Origin: Branchiostoma belcheri
Taxonomy: Eukaryota > Chordata > Leptocardii > Amphioxiformes > Branchiostomatidae
Direction of reading: 5' to 3'
Assembly: GCF_001625305.1 (NCBI RefSeq)
Contig: NW_017804509.1
Location: 653,549-717,548 of the forward strand
Length of the DNA stretch: 64,000 bases
The notes under the pieces are model-generated. The model saw only the letters and a list, made by a program, of their open reading frames with translations. It ran no database searches and was not told the DNA's origin. Of the stretch, positions 33,947-45,198 are shown one piece after another; positions within the stretch are counted from its first letter, which is position 1, and every line of letters begins with the position of its first letter. The position numbers and the translations under genes were made by a program.

Positions 33947-34961
33947 TTACTCGGCGCCATTGCTGTGGTACCCGTGCATACCCGTCACGTAGTAGGACAC
34001 ATGTACAGGCACGGTGAAGTCCATGGCGTGGTCCCACGAGTTCACGTAACCGGTGGTGTAACAGCTGTGGAGCACCATGCCGGTCTTTTTGGAGCACTTC
34101 ATCTGTAGGTGTTATTAGGAAGGCATTTTTGAAGACATTTTAAAGTAATTTCAATTAAAGCGTTGAGGCATTAGACATTTTGGATTTTTTTATTATTATA
34201 TTCCAACATGTAATCACAAGACGTGGTGACGTCGGCAAACTTAATAGTTTTCTCAACTTATATTAATGCAGCCACCAACGCAGGGGACAATACCATACTC
34301 ATTTTCACCTGAGCGAAGTGAGGAAAGTCGTGTAAAGTGCCTTTCCCAAGGGCACAAGATTGGTGGCATGTCTGGACTCGAACCCGGGACCTCTTGGTTC
34401 CGAGTCGAGCACTCTGTCGCTACGCCACACGACCCCAACTTTGGATGTTGAACCACCCTCTACATGCTTCGTAATTTTTGGCTGTGGTAAAAAAGAAATT
34501 CCCTCAAAAATATACCAATAAATAATGAGATACCAGAATTAGAGGAACTTCACCTTCCAGCGGCGGTCCTCATGCTGGTTAGAATGCTCGCTCTTGAAGC
34601 CGGTGACGACACTGTTGAAGGGGCAGTTTTGGCCCATGCCGCCGTCAAAGTCGTTTATCCACCCGGTCCAGTAGTGCTGGGTTAAGTGGGAGATACCGGA
34701 GGCATCCTGACACTCGAACCGCCACACTCGGTCCTCGGCCGTGTTGCAGTGGACGCTCTTGATACGGGAGATGGCTTTGTTCCAGGGGCACTCGAAGGTA
34801 AAGGTGGCGTCCCAGGTGTTTAAGGCGCCGGGCAGGGCAGCGGTGTTCGCCGGGCAGGTGCGGCGGCGGCGGCGACGCCTGCTCCCCCAGCCGTCGGTGG
34901 GCCCGGCGAGGAGACAGGCCAGGAGAAACACAGTGAAAACCCACGCTCGTGCCGATGCCAT
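33947..34961 (-). CDS. Dermatopontin-like secreted protein, gene B
   Basis: Two exons on the minus strand: 34961-34554 (136 codons) and 34102-33947 (51 codons and stop), again 187 residues. Signal peptide MASARAWVFTVFLLACLLAG, then WGSRRRRRRRTCP and the dermatopontin repeats (EDRVWRFEC, WINDFDGGMG, HEDRRWKMKC). It matches gene A closely but lacks the intron that splits gene A after FEC, so one copy gained or lost an intron after duplication. In vertebrates the family acts in matrix assembly. Confidence 0.9.
34203..34436 (-). mobile_element. tRNA-derived SINE, copy 2
   Basis: Reverse complement of 28413-28645 over its full length, with the B box (GGACTCGAACC on the plus strand) intact. Lies in the intron of dermatopontin-like gene B. 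Confidence 0.78.
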
Positions 34962-34974
34962 CGTCGTCGTGTCT

Positions 34975-35080
34975 GCGCTGGGACTAGACTGACCAGCGAA
35001 GAGACGTGACACCGTTTTTTTATACCCTTTTGTCTCCACAAGGAAGTAGATTCTTTTCCTGTTCCAGTGTCCGGACACTG
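34975..35080 (-). promoter_or_regulatory. TATA promoter of dermatopontin-like gene B
   Basis: On the minus strand TATAAAAAAA lies at about 35023-35014, some 55 bases before the start codon. Upstream is CTACTTCCTTGTGGAGACAA, which resembles TTCTTCCTTATAGAAACAAA upstream of the orphan exon at 27071. The shared block is a likely promoter element of the cluster. Confidence 0.6.
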
Positions 35081-35289
35081 GGTACTTCCTCAAAAAAAAA
35101 AAAAACTGACCGCTTGGATGAAGACATACTAAGATGACCAAGGACAGCCACAGACCCCGTCTCTCATTAGCCTCTTAGCCTCATTGGGAAAGACACTTTA
35201 CACAACTGTCCTCACTCCACCCACTGTAAAAATAGGTATGTGACTTCGGTTGGGGAGATTAAAGGCGGTAGAAGGATGGGCTCCGCCTA

Positions 35290-35510
35290 CTGTACCTGTA
35301 TAGCCGGTATAACCGTCCTTCGCAGGTATGTGGCGCGGCGGCAGCTGGCTACATTACACCGAACGGCTTGTTACACCTAACCCTTGAACATCTAACTCTA
35401 GACATTGTTTAAAGCTATCCGATGGCAATGCCCCTACTGTACTTGGTGTACGAGTTCCACTCTGCGATAGTTCCAAAAAAAGAATGAATTCTTGAACACC
35501 TCAATCCTTG
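35290..35510 (-). mobile_element. 3' fragment of the 53-kb-type LINE, reverse orientation
   Basis: The reverse complement matches 53580-53800: end of the ORF (AAGAATTCATTCTTT... CAATGTCTAGAG) plus the GC-rich tail. 5'-truncated and interrupted by small deletions. Confidence 0.78.
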
Positions 35511-35555
35511 GCCTCCAAGCTAGTAGAGTGCCCTAGATAACAACCCACTCAATGC

Positions 35556-35655
35556 TAGTCTCCACCAGACTCTTTTGCAGTCTGAATAAATAGTAGAAAT
35601 CGGCTAAGGGGGACAACATTGGCCAGAGGAGTTTGCCGGCCATAGAGGGTCCAGC
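35556..35655. mobile_element. Half of a TAGTCTCC fold-back MITE
   Basis: TAGTCTCCACCAGACTCTTT through GCCGGCCATAGAGGGTCCAG matches the left arm of 54763-54981. The inverted right arm is absent. Confidence 0.65.
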
Positions 35656-35899
35656 TTGCCTGTACAGACTAACTCAAATGCCCTCACGGCTTCAAAAACG
35701 CTATAAGACCTTTCCTTTTTTCACACTGTCCCTACAGGTAAGGTATGATGATTCTAAATGCACCGAAGAAGCTTTACATTCCATCCACTCTAAAATAGGT
35801 ACGTGACTTCGGTTGGGGAGATTTAAAGCGAAGGAAGAAGAGGGATGGGCTCCGCTTTCAAGTACCATGCCTGCCATAGATACGCTGGATTTGAACAAC

Positions 35900-36058
35900 T
35901 AACTCAATGCCCTTACAGCTTCAAAAACCTTACAGTCCGGTATTAAGCAGCTTGTACACGTACAAAACTGGTGCGTTACGCCTAAAGGCGGCTTACTGGT
36001 TATGCGAAACAAGCAAGCAAACAAACAAACAAACAAACAAACAAACAAACAAACAAAA
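35900..36058 (+). mobile_element. LINE-type tail with (AAAC)n end
   Basis: AAACCTTACAGTCCGGTATT... GGCGGCTTACTGGTTATGCG and then AAAC units to 36056. Reverse copies are at 36386-36500 and 40640-40756. This is a second tail family, related in outline to the GATACA-ended one. Confidence 0.65.
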
Positions 36059-36244
36059 AGGCTATGTATATATGGGACCTTTACTTTTTACACTGTAGGG
36101 TATGATTCTAGAGGCACCGAAGAAGCTTTACCTTTACGTCGATGAAGGTTAGACATCCAGGTAATAAGATATGCCAAAAAAAAAACAGTTACTCAAGCAA
36201 CTGGAAAAATCATATCCAGTTGTTTGAGCAACTGCTTTTTGGCG

Positions 36245-36295
36245 TAAGGTATACCTTTGTTTCTATGCGGAAGTAAATTCCTGACCGGTTACGTT
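36245..36295 (-). pseudogene. Promoter relic of another dermatopontin-like copy
   Basis: The minus strand reads TTTACTTCCGCATAGAAACA then AAGGTAT, matching the block upstream of the TATA box at 27015 and 35020. The homology stops at a repeat (inverted ACTCAAGCAACTGG element), so no first exon remains. Confidence 0.45.
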
Positions 36296-37199
36296 TTTTA
36301 GTCTTCTTTACTTCCGCCATAAACTGATCGCCGAATGAAGAAAGACTATTGAAATGGTCAGGGACTACCACAATCCCTGCCACAATCCTAGTTTGTTTGT
36401 TTGTTTGTTTCGCATAACCGGTAAACCGCCCTTTAGGCATAACACACCAGTTTTGTACATGTACAAGCTGCGCAAGACCGGACTGTAAGGTTTGAACCAC
36501 TCTTGCCCTTGGAAAAGCACTTTCCTCGCTTCGCTCAGGTGAAAATGAGTCATGTGTTGTCCCCTGTGTTAGTGGCATTAATATAAGTTGAAACAACTTG
36601 AGTGTGCCGTCACCACGTTTTGTAATTAGATGTTGGAATATAAAAGAAAAATCTTTCACTCTCGACCTGTCAGTCGGCGCCAAGGCATTGTTTCCTCCGG
36701 TCAATGACCTCTGATTACGGGGTCATAGGTCACGGCGCCCATCCAACCGTACTTTATATCGTTGCGTCAGGATCTAGAAATAAGTTAAACGTCAGATTGT
36801 AACGACCTGAAGCGCGACTTCACCTCAGACACGCTCTGTGGCAACCGCTTCAATGAACATCGTTAAATCATCGGGTCATTGAACGTTTAATGATCCTATA
36901 GATAAATTCAACTACATTCTCAGAGGAGATAACCAATACAGTGTTCAAATAGGAAAATACATGTTAGACAATAGCTAAACCTTTATTGTTACCGCATACA
37001 TATATTCTGTACGTAAGATGACGTTATCCACACAGTGTCATGTACTAGTATTTAGCTTTGTTAGATCTTAAGTTGTAGAAGATCATACAGAGGTCCCTGT
37101 ACTTATTGTTGTGTCAATAAAGAATCTCTCATCATCATTTAGGAAAAAGTATAATCTTGGTGCAGGAAGTAAGCACGAACTGAAGCCAACCTGCCAAAA

Positions 37200-37370
37200 A
37201 GCAGTTACTCAAGCAACTGGATATGTTTTGCCCCTCTGGTCTCTCAGTCACTGACGAAAGCTAATGTATACTAGCTGAAACGTCTGACGTTTCCAAAAGC
37301 ATATCCAGTTGCTTGAGTAACTGCTTTTTGTCGTATCGTATTACCTGGATGTCTAACCTTCATCGACGTG
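37200..37370. repeat. Dispersed fold-back repeat with ACTCAAGCAACTGG arms
   Basis: AGCAGTTACTCAAGCAACTGG-type arms face each other with CTGAAACGTCTGACG between, ending TTACCTGGATGTCTAACCTT. Related copies or halves: 19425-19475, 36130-36245, 48596-48675, 60800-60960. Confidence 0.65.
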
Positions 37371-37669
37371 AAGCCAACCTGCTCCAAACAAGAAAGTCCT
37401 TGCTCCAAATGAACATAATGCGTGGCCACCGCCTTATGTTTAGGTCACATTTCCAAACCTTGTACGAACGAAAAATTAACTATTCATATCAAGAATGTAC
37501 AGAAATAGTGTCCATGATTATCATAAAGAAGTTTTCTGTGCTTTGTTGTCTTTTGTAGCGAAGTTTTCGTTCCCAAAAGCTGTCCGGCCGGGTCCCGTGT
37601 GGGAATTGTGACCTCAGCATTTAGTTTATACCCCCAGTCCGACTAGACGGCGCTCTCGCCGCGCTCTCT

Positions 37670-37818
37670 CTGCGACCTGAAATTGGCCAGAGCGCGGAGA
37701 GAGCGCCAAGGTCGCCATGTTTGTACTGTTTAGACCGCTGTGCTCCCATTGCGCTCTCATGGCGACCTTGGCGACATCTTGGCGCTCTCTCAGCGCTTTG
37801 GCCAATTTCAGGTCGCAG
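37670..37818. repeat. Fold-back element, GC-rich
   Basis: Arms CTGCGACCTGAAATTGGCC and GGCCAATTTCAGGTCGCAG are perfect inverted repeats; inner GCGCTCTCT and CCAAGGTCGCCATG blocks are also inverted. Followed by a GA microsatellite at 37877-37990. Confidence 0.75.
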
Positions 37819-37876
37819 AGGGGACGCAGTGAGAGCGCACACACAACACAAAACTCGAACACGCGCGCGCGCGCAC

Positions 37877-37907
<31 letters not shown>

Positions 37908-38263
37908 TGACAGAGAAAAGAGAGTGGGAGAGAGAGAGAGAGCGACAGACGGATAGAGAGACAGAGAGAGAAAGAGAGAGAGACAGAGAGAAAGAGAGAC
38001 ACACACACAAACGGGCCTGCACGAAGCCTGTGGCAGTGCCATTATTACCAGGTCAGTAGGTAACAAAGCACCCCGCCACAGCTGCGGTGGTTACTGGGAT
38101 AATTACCCGGGGAATCGTGCAGGAGACTTTTTCTCGGTAAGAAACCTCGCACCAAAGTCCCCTTATGAATATTAACATCCACTTGTTTATTCCTGTAGCC
38201 TAGAAATTCAGCCCACCTACACGGGCCTTCTCTTTCTCTTTATTTCTATGCCATTGAGCCCAA

Positions 38264-38490
38264 AAGGCTAATCTTCGAAGCCTCCGTAGCAGGCTTATAG
38301 AACTGGGGGTTTGGTGTTCTTCGGCTGTTTTCTGATTAGCCCAGTTCTAAAACGGGGGTTTAACCAGGCCGGCTATGTTGTTTATATGCAATCAGAAAAT
38401 AGCACATAAAGGCTCCTAAAGACCATGAAGACCCCAAAACCCCCAGTTTTTGGCATGCTATGGAGGCTAAATCTTCGATGGCTCATACAG
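38264..38490. repeat. Fold-back element
   Basis: Left arm with CCTCCGTAGCAGGC and AACTGGGGGTTT, right arm with AACCCCCAGTTTTTGGCATG and CTATGGAGGC, inverted with many mismatches; TTTTCTGATT and AATCAGAAAA form the inner arms. Confidence 0.55.
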
Positions 38491-38690
38491 AAATAAAAAC
38501 ACATATACAACTGATAACATGGCAAAACAACAACAACAACAACAACACATATTTAGCCCCCAAAAATAACATTAATTACAACCTTTTTTGATTGTGGTGA
38601 TTTTAACCAGGGGCCTTGAAAAAAAAAACTGTCTAGAGTGGCTAATAAGTAGACATGCTGAAAATGGTCACAAAATTAACAGGTGGTCAG

Positions 38691-38869
38691 TAGCCTCTAC
38701 CAGGCACCGCGGATCGCTGGAAATAAAGTAGAAATTGGCCGAAATAAAGGAAAGTATACCAGAGAAGATCCAAAGCAAAGTGGATCCTCTCTGGCTGGCT
38801 GACTCCCCTGGTATACTTTCCTGTATTTCGGCCAATTTCTACTAGCCTTTTGGTGCCTGGTAGAGGCTA
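38691..38869. mobile_element. Fold-back MITE with 9-bp target duplication
   Basis: Ends TAGCCTCTACCAGGCACC and GGTGCCTGGTAGAGGCTA are exact inverted repeats. Flanks GGTGGTCAG and GGTGGTCAC agree at 8 of 9 bases. Inner arms GGAAAGTATACCAG and CTGGTATACTTTCC are also inverted. Related by ends to the TAGTCTCC family. Confidence 0.82.
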
Positions 38870-39286
38870 GGTGGTCACTACACACTCTACTAAGATGCTT
38901 GGGTAAGTTGAAAAAGGCTATATGTATGAAACTACCAAAAAAGTATTACCACTATGGGCGGGGGTCCATGTGTAGAGGTGGTCACCGAATAGCACATTTT
39001 TAATACGTACTCATCTTTTCAAATCGTTCTGTTCTTCATTACTATTTCAATACCATGCAATCTCGTCTCAATCTTTTCAGGGTACCCTGAAAACAAGATA
39101 TAACGTTACCGAAATTAAAGTGCATTGAAAAGAAAAAGAAAAGAAAGACGAGAATTTGTTTTGACCAAACTACCCTACGCGCTGTGCTATTTTTGACATC
39201 TGATATTTCGTTTCCTCATACGTCACAAAAGAGGGTGCGATGCCTGCCGGGCGTCGGGTTACACTGTTCGCTGACCCGCGCACGCC

Positions 39287-39400
39287 GCAGCCAATCAGCG
39301 ACGAGCCAGACCTCACTGCAGCCAATCAGCGACAAGCCCGCGAACACCGCAGCCAATCACAGACGGACCCATGCCTGCCCTAACCAATCAGCGCAAGGCT
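39287..39400 (+). promoter_or_regulatory. Four CCAAT boxes at exact 31-bp intervals: promoter of the acidic GPI-protein gene
   Basis: CCAAT begins at 39291, 39322, 39353 and 39384, three of them in GCAGCCAATCA. The interval is exactly 31 bp each time, about three helical turns, which would place bound NF-Y on one face of the DNA. The array ends about 120 bp before the predicted start codon at 39509 and lies in the most CpG-rich stretch of the area. No TATA box is seen at a usual distance. Confidence 0.72.
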
Positions 39401-39508
39401 CAGGTTAAACTTACCTGGCAAGAAAGGTGATCTCATCCAACAACCCATCCGAACAAAACGTCTGAAGCTAGGCCGGGAACGGCCACCAAAACTTCCTCGT
39501 CACTCACC

Positions 39509-42500
39509 ATGCGTACAACAGTCAAGGTAACGTTGTGTTTTCATGCTACAGAATAGAGAATTTTGCTTCTTATTCAGTAAATACGGTTTATTTTAACCCA
39601 AAGATTGTGACACTTTCGTACAAGTGACAAAATAGTTCATATATATAGCCTTGTAAGTAGGGCATGCACACACGAAGTTCGCATACATGTACGTGCATAT
39701 GCCGTAAGTTTTGCCGGGCTAAGTGTTGCGTAGTCGGGTTGAAGTGCTTCCAAAATACACCAAGAATGCCTTCAACGCATCACATTGGCACTAGAAACAG
39801 TCTAGTGGGTGAATTAACTTCTCCATTGCATTTAAGTTCGTGTTTTAGATACTCGTAAGTCAAGTGTAGGTTTTAGTGTGGGGGAATAGTTTACACTGTG
39901 CCATTCTCTACCCCATGGTTTATCACAGACTAAGCAATAGTACCTCTCAGAAAATAAACAAGTAGGCAAATACTGCTAACAAAAACTACAACAAACTCTT
40001 GGCTCAAGAATAGCGTTCTAACAGGGCAAGACAAACGTTCTTGTCAAAATATCAGCCATAGCCCAGTCGTCACCAGTCGTCACAGTCGACTAATTTTACT
40101 TCCCTTTTTTCCGGGTGTTGCGTCTTGTCTTATGAAATCATTAATTGCTAATTTCTTCGACTTGAGAGTTCTTAATTCCTAAAGATGTTGAAAAGTATTT
40201 ATTTCTTGTACCTTTTTAAATCCGAGAATGGGGGGCTGAAAGAATGTTTATGAACTTAGTACTGGCTATCACGCAGGTAAAAAAAAGGAAAGTGTCCGAG
40301 GGATCAGTTTCACTTTCTTTCCACGCGGGGAATTTGAGTTTTCAGTGAACGTTTGGAAAGAAAAAGAAATTCGAAAGCAGTCGGAACAATTTGAGAAACT
40401 GTCACGGAGGAAAACGCTAGAAAAAACAACAGAATCTTCGACTTTGCTTGTAAGATTTTAGTAATGGCGGCGCACAATACCCAGACTGTGTCCCGCACCC
40501 AAACCTGTTCTACCGCAACTGTTTGTAAGCGCCTGGGGGCTAGAGTGTACGTGCACTCGCAACTGAATGAGTTATGGAGTCTACATGTATGTCTTTTTCA
40601 GCAATCTCTAAGCTGACCCTACAGCGGCAAGGTTGTAATCATTGTTTGTTTCGCATATAACCGGTAAACCGCCTTTAGGCGTAACACACCAGTTCTGTAC
40701 ATGTCATGTACGTACATGTACAAGCTGTGTAAGACCGGACTGTAAGGTTTGAACCACTCACACAGGGAAGGTCCCCTACTCTTTTCGATAAGTGCGGTGG
40801 GTTATTGCATTGGCCAAAGGAGTGACCATTAGCGAATGAGTACTGTCATGCCACCGTAAGATCTGCTTGGAGATTGTTCTCCCGACTTTGAGACGTACCT
40901 ACAGCTATCTCTCACAAATCCCCATTAGTTATCCTGAATTAATCGTTCTTAATACATAGTTCGTATCGCGTTGTCGAGTGCCAGATTGCCCCAAAGTCAC
41001 ATCGTATCCGAAGCGTTCATTTGTATTGCTGATCGTAGCCTAGTTTACCAATTGGGATTCCCGAAACTAGCATATACATACAATATAGTCCATGTAGAAA
41101 TGTGCGTCAAATTACCGGATAGCGTTGCCAGGATCCCCCATTCATACCCTCCAGCATATGAAGATGACTCAACATAAAGGTCTAATTATAACCTTGTCTG
41201 TCTGCATGCAATTTATCATTATATTTTCTACAGCTTTGAGCACAGACAAGATTGAACGTTTTGGCGAACGAAATGCCCCCGGCGTATAAGGATAGAAAAC
41301 TTGCATGGTAGCTTCCAACTTGAAGGATATGTTATTAACTTCTTATAAGAAGGACTTCGTCGCAAGTGAAATCCATCTGTAAAATTGACGGTATGACATG
41401 GCTAAATGTTAAAACAGGGTAGATTAAGTTAAGGCAAAAATCTCACAACTGCGACTCTGGGGGCCTATGCATTGTTACACGAGCTACCCCTGTCGCGTGC
41501 GCGAATATTGCAATGTGTACGTGAAACACCAGTATTGACCGAAACTTGTCACAACTACAATTGACATTACAGTCAAACCTGTCCAAGCGACCATCTCTTC
41601 AAGCCGACCACCTTTTACTGGTCCCGAACTTGATTTTAAGACTCGACTAAGAAGGCCACCTGTCCAAGAAGACCACTTTACCCCGGCTCTGTTTTTTCTA
41701 AAGATTTTCATGCTTGGAGAGGGAGGGGGGTGTTGTGTGCTATCATCAATAGATTCAACACACACATCTAACGCCCTGCATTCTCGCATGCTCGTGTCAT
41801 TGTTACTTAAATAATACGAACGTACGTTTGTTTTTTTTCCCATCCACAGATGCGTGTGTTTGTGGCGGCGTGTTTCCTGTCGTTCGTGCTAATTTCGGTA
41901 GAGGGCGCTGCGCTACAGCCAACAGAAGCGCCACCGCACAACGGGACCGAAGCGCCTGCCAGCGCCTCAGAAGTTCAACCCGCGACGGAGGCACCACAGC
42001 CAGTCCAGGACGCAACCACAAAGTGAGCGAAAATAAGCTTCTTTGATATATGATGAATTTTGGTGAATGTTCTTTATTATCCATATTACGATTAGCCAAG
42101 GGGACTTGAAACTATACGTGATGTCACACCTCTACTGAATGATACAACAAACATGCTAGGATCTAATGCTCTTGTTGAATGCAATTTTACAAATAGTTAT
42201 AAGTTATCAAAACCTGAAAAACGTCACACACACTAGGGCTGCGGACCGGTACACTGTACCGGTCCAATACCGTAAAAATCGTTTCGGTACAGGTCCAAAA
42301 TACCGGATCATGAAGTAACGAGTATATACCGAAATAGCTAGTTTACACCATGTATATGACTAAAGATAGGTAAATCCTACCACAAAGACGAAAAATTAGC
42401 ACTGGAAAAGACGTAAACACCGTCGATTGATTTGAGATCCTCAGTCTCACGAGACATCGCGAGACAGGGAGAGTGTGGCTGATCCAGGGTTGTGATTGGT

Positions 42501-42704
42501 CAACAAACTCAAATCAGGTCAGAGGTCAGTCATTTTCCCTTCCCTCCAACACTTTATTATTGTTTCTGTGTCATGATTGAAAAAGTGAAGAACACGTGTT
42601 AATTTGTCAAATTGTTCAGGTACAGGTACAGGTCCGGACCTGTACCTAAACCTCTGTACCAGTACCTGTACCTGTACCTGATGTTACGTTTAGGTACGCA
42701 GCCC

Positions 42705-42798
<94 letters not shown>

Positions 42799-45164
42799 GC
42801 ACAGTCACACAGAGACATACAGACAGACACAAACACTAGTTTTTCTCTTGTTTTTCAACACTGTTTTTGTTTTTCTTCAGGACGTCGATGTTAGCAGTAG
42901 TGCCGGACAGTATCATGGCGATGTACGACAGTTTGACAGGTTCAGTCATACAGACACACACAGAAGTGCTCAACCACACAGCCACACACAAACACACTAC
43001 CATACACACCCACACTAGTTTTTTTCTTGCTAACGTTTGTTTTTATGTTTCTTCAGGACGTCGATGTTAGCAGTGATGCCGGACAGTATCATGGCGATGT
43101 ACGACAAATTCGACAGGTTCAGTCATACAGACACACACAGAAGTGCTCAGCCACACAGCCACACACAACCACACTACCATACACACCCACACTAGTTTTT
43201 TTCTTGCTAACGTTTGTTTTTATGTTTCTTCAGGACGTCGATGCTAGCAGTGATGCCGGACAGTATCATGGCGATGTACGATAAATTCGACAGTTCAGCT
43301 ATACATACACGCACACACACAACCACACATATGCACGCACACAGTTTGTTTGTTTGCTTGTTTGTTTTTCAACACTCTTTTTGTTTTTCTTCAGGACGTC
43401 GATGTTAGCAGTGATGCCGGACAGTATCATGGCGATGTACGACAAATTCGACAGGTTCAGTCAGGACTTCGACCAGGCCAAGAACAAGGAAGCCCTACGG
43501 GAGATGTTCCAAAACTCCGACCTCAACCGTAAGGAGCTTTCTGTCGCGTTTTTTTCAGTATAATTTTTTTTAATTCCATTTCAGTTTTATTGCATGTCAC
43601 ATTAACAGTCCATGTCTCCAGTTATTGCCTTCTTTCCATGCCCAGTTCAGAAACAAATAGAATACTAGACACGTAACATTTGCAAAGCAATTAATATAAT
43701 GTTTACCTTCACATTGTCTAATCCAACTAGCTACTGTTCTGCACTTTGCTACTTTAATGTAATAAACACCTGATACCATAGTTAAAGCATTGTGGTCCAG
43801 CTTCTTTGGTATCAAAGTTATAAAAAAGCAAAACTAAGTACATTGTACATTGTACTAAAAATGCTTTTGTAATAACTTAATACATATTTCCCATGTTGTT
43901 TGTAGGAGACGGACAACTGTCGTACTTCGAGCTGCTTCATTCTCCATATGTCCTGTCACCACGTAAGTAACTTTGTACATTTACTTACTTACAGTTCCCG
44001 ACACCAGTTAGAGGGAGAGAAACGCAAATGCACTTCGGTATACGTAGCACGTCTCATATAAGGTCGTATTCGCGTATACAAAATTAACATCCCGTCTGTA
44101 GTTTCCAAATGATATGTCATAAAACAAATAGTCTGCAACAGGCAGAATTCTGATGCAACGTTGACCAAACATCCAACGAAAACCGTGAAAAATCAGGGCT
44201 TCGTGCAGGCGCAGTACGTTCTGCCGAAGTTCTGTGCAATGAATCTGTAAGTACTCTGCAAAGCGTCTGTCTTCCTTGACGTGAGTAAATCTTCAGTGTT
44301 CTTGTCGGATGCTCATTCTACATGCCGTTTCACAGGCCTGTGTGGCCCCAGTCAGGCAGGGGACGAAGATGAGGACGACGAAGACGATGACGCAACAGCC
44401 GTTGACCATATAAGGTGTGATCACGAGATCCTGCTTCGGTGCGGAAACGTGCTGATGGACCACATCAACCGGACGGACCAGGCGTCTATATGCGAGGCTT
44501 TTAGGGTGAGATAGATCATTCATTCATTCATTCATTCATTCATTCATTCATTCATTCATTCATTCATTCATTCATTCATTCATTCATTCATTCATTCATT
44601 CATTCATTCATTCATTCATTCATTCATTCATTCATCCATTCATCCATTCATTCATTCATCCATCCATTCTCTAACTCACACGCCAGAGAGAACCAGAGAG
44701 AACCAGAGAGAACCAGAGAGAACCAGAGAGAACCAGAGAGAACCAGAGTGATAGGCAAACACAAACACACCAAAAATAACATGTGACATGTAGGCCGCCC
44801 GGGAGTACCAGACAACACACACACACCAGCATACCATACATGTATTCATCAGTTTACCCACTTCCCTACAGGTCCACGCCAACTGCATCCGAGACAACGT
44901 CCTGAGCGCGGCGAACGCGTCTGTGAGGTGCGACATGGAGGCGGTGCGGGAGTACCAGGCCGCGCTCATGGAGATCGTCATCTTCTACGCACATACACAC
45001 ACCAAAATACCATACATGTACTCATCAGTCTCCCTGCTTCCCTACAGGTCCACGCCAACTGTATCAGAGACAACGTACTGAGCGCGGCTAACGCGTCTGT
45101 GAGGTGCGACATGGAGGCTGTGCGGGAGTACCAGACAGTACACACACACACACACACACACACA

Positions 45165-45198
<34 letters not shown>

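Noticed and set aside
40900..41180. Short open frame between the first two exons of the acidic GPI-protein gene
   Set aside because: No acceptor/donor pair in phase with the neighbours and no similarity to the rest of the protein; treated as intron 1.
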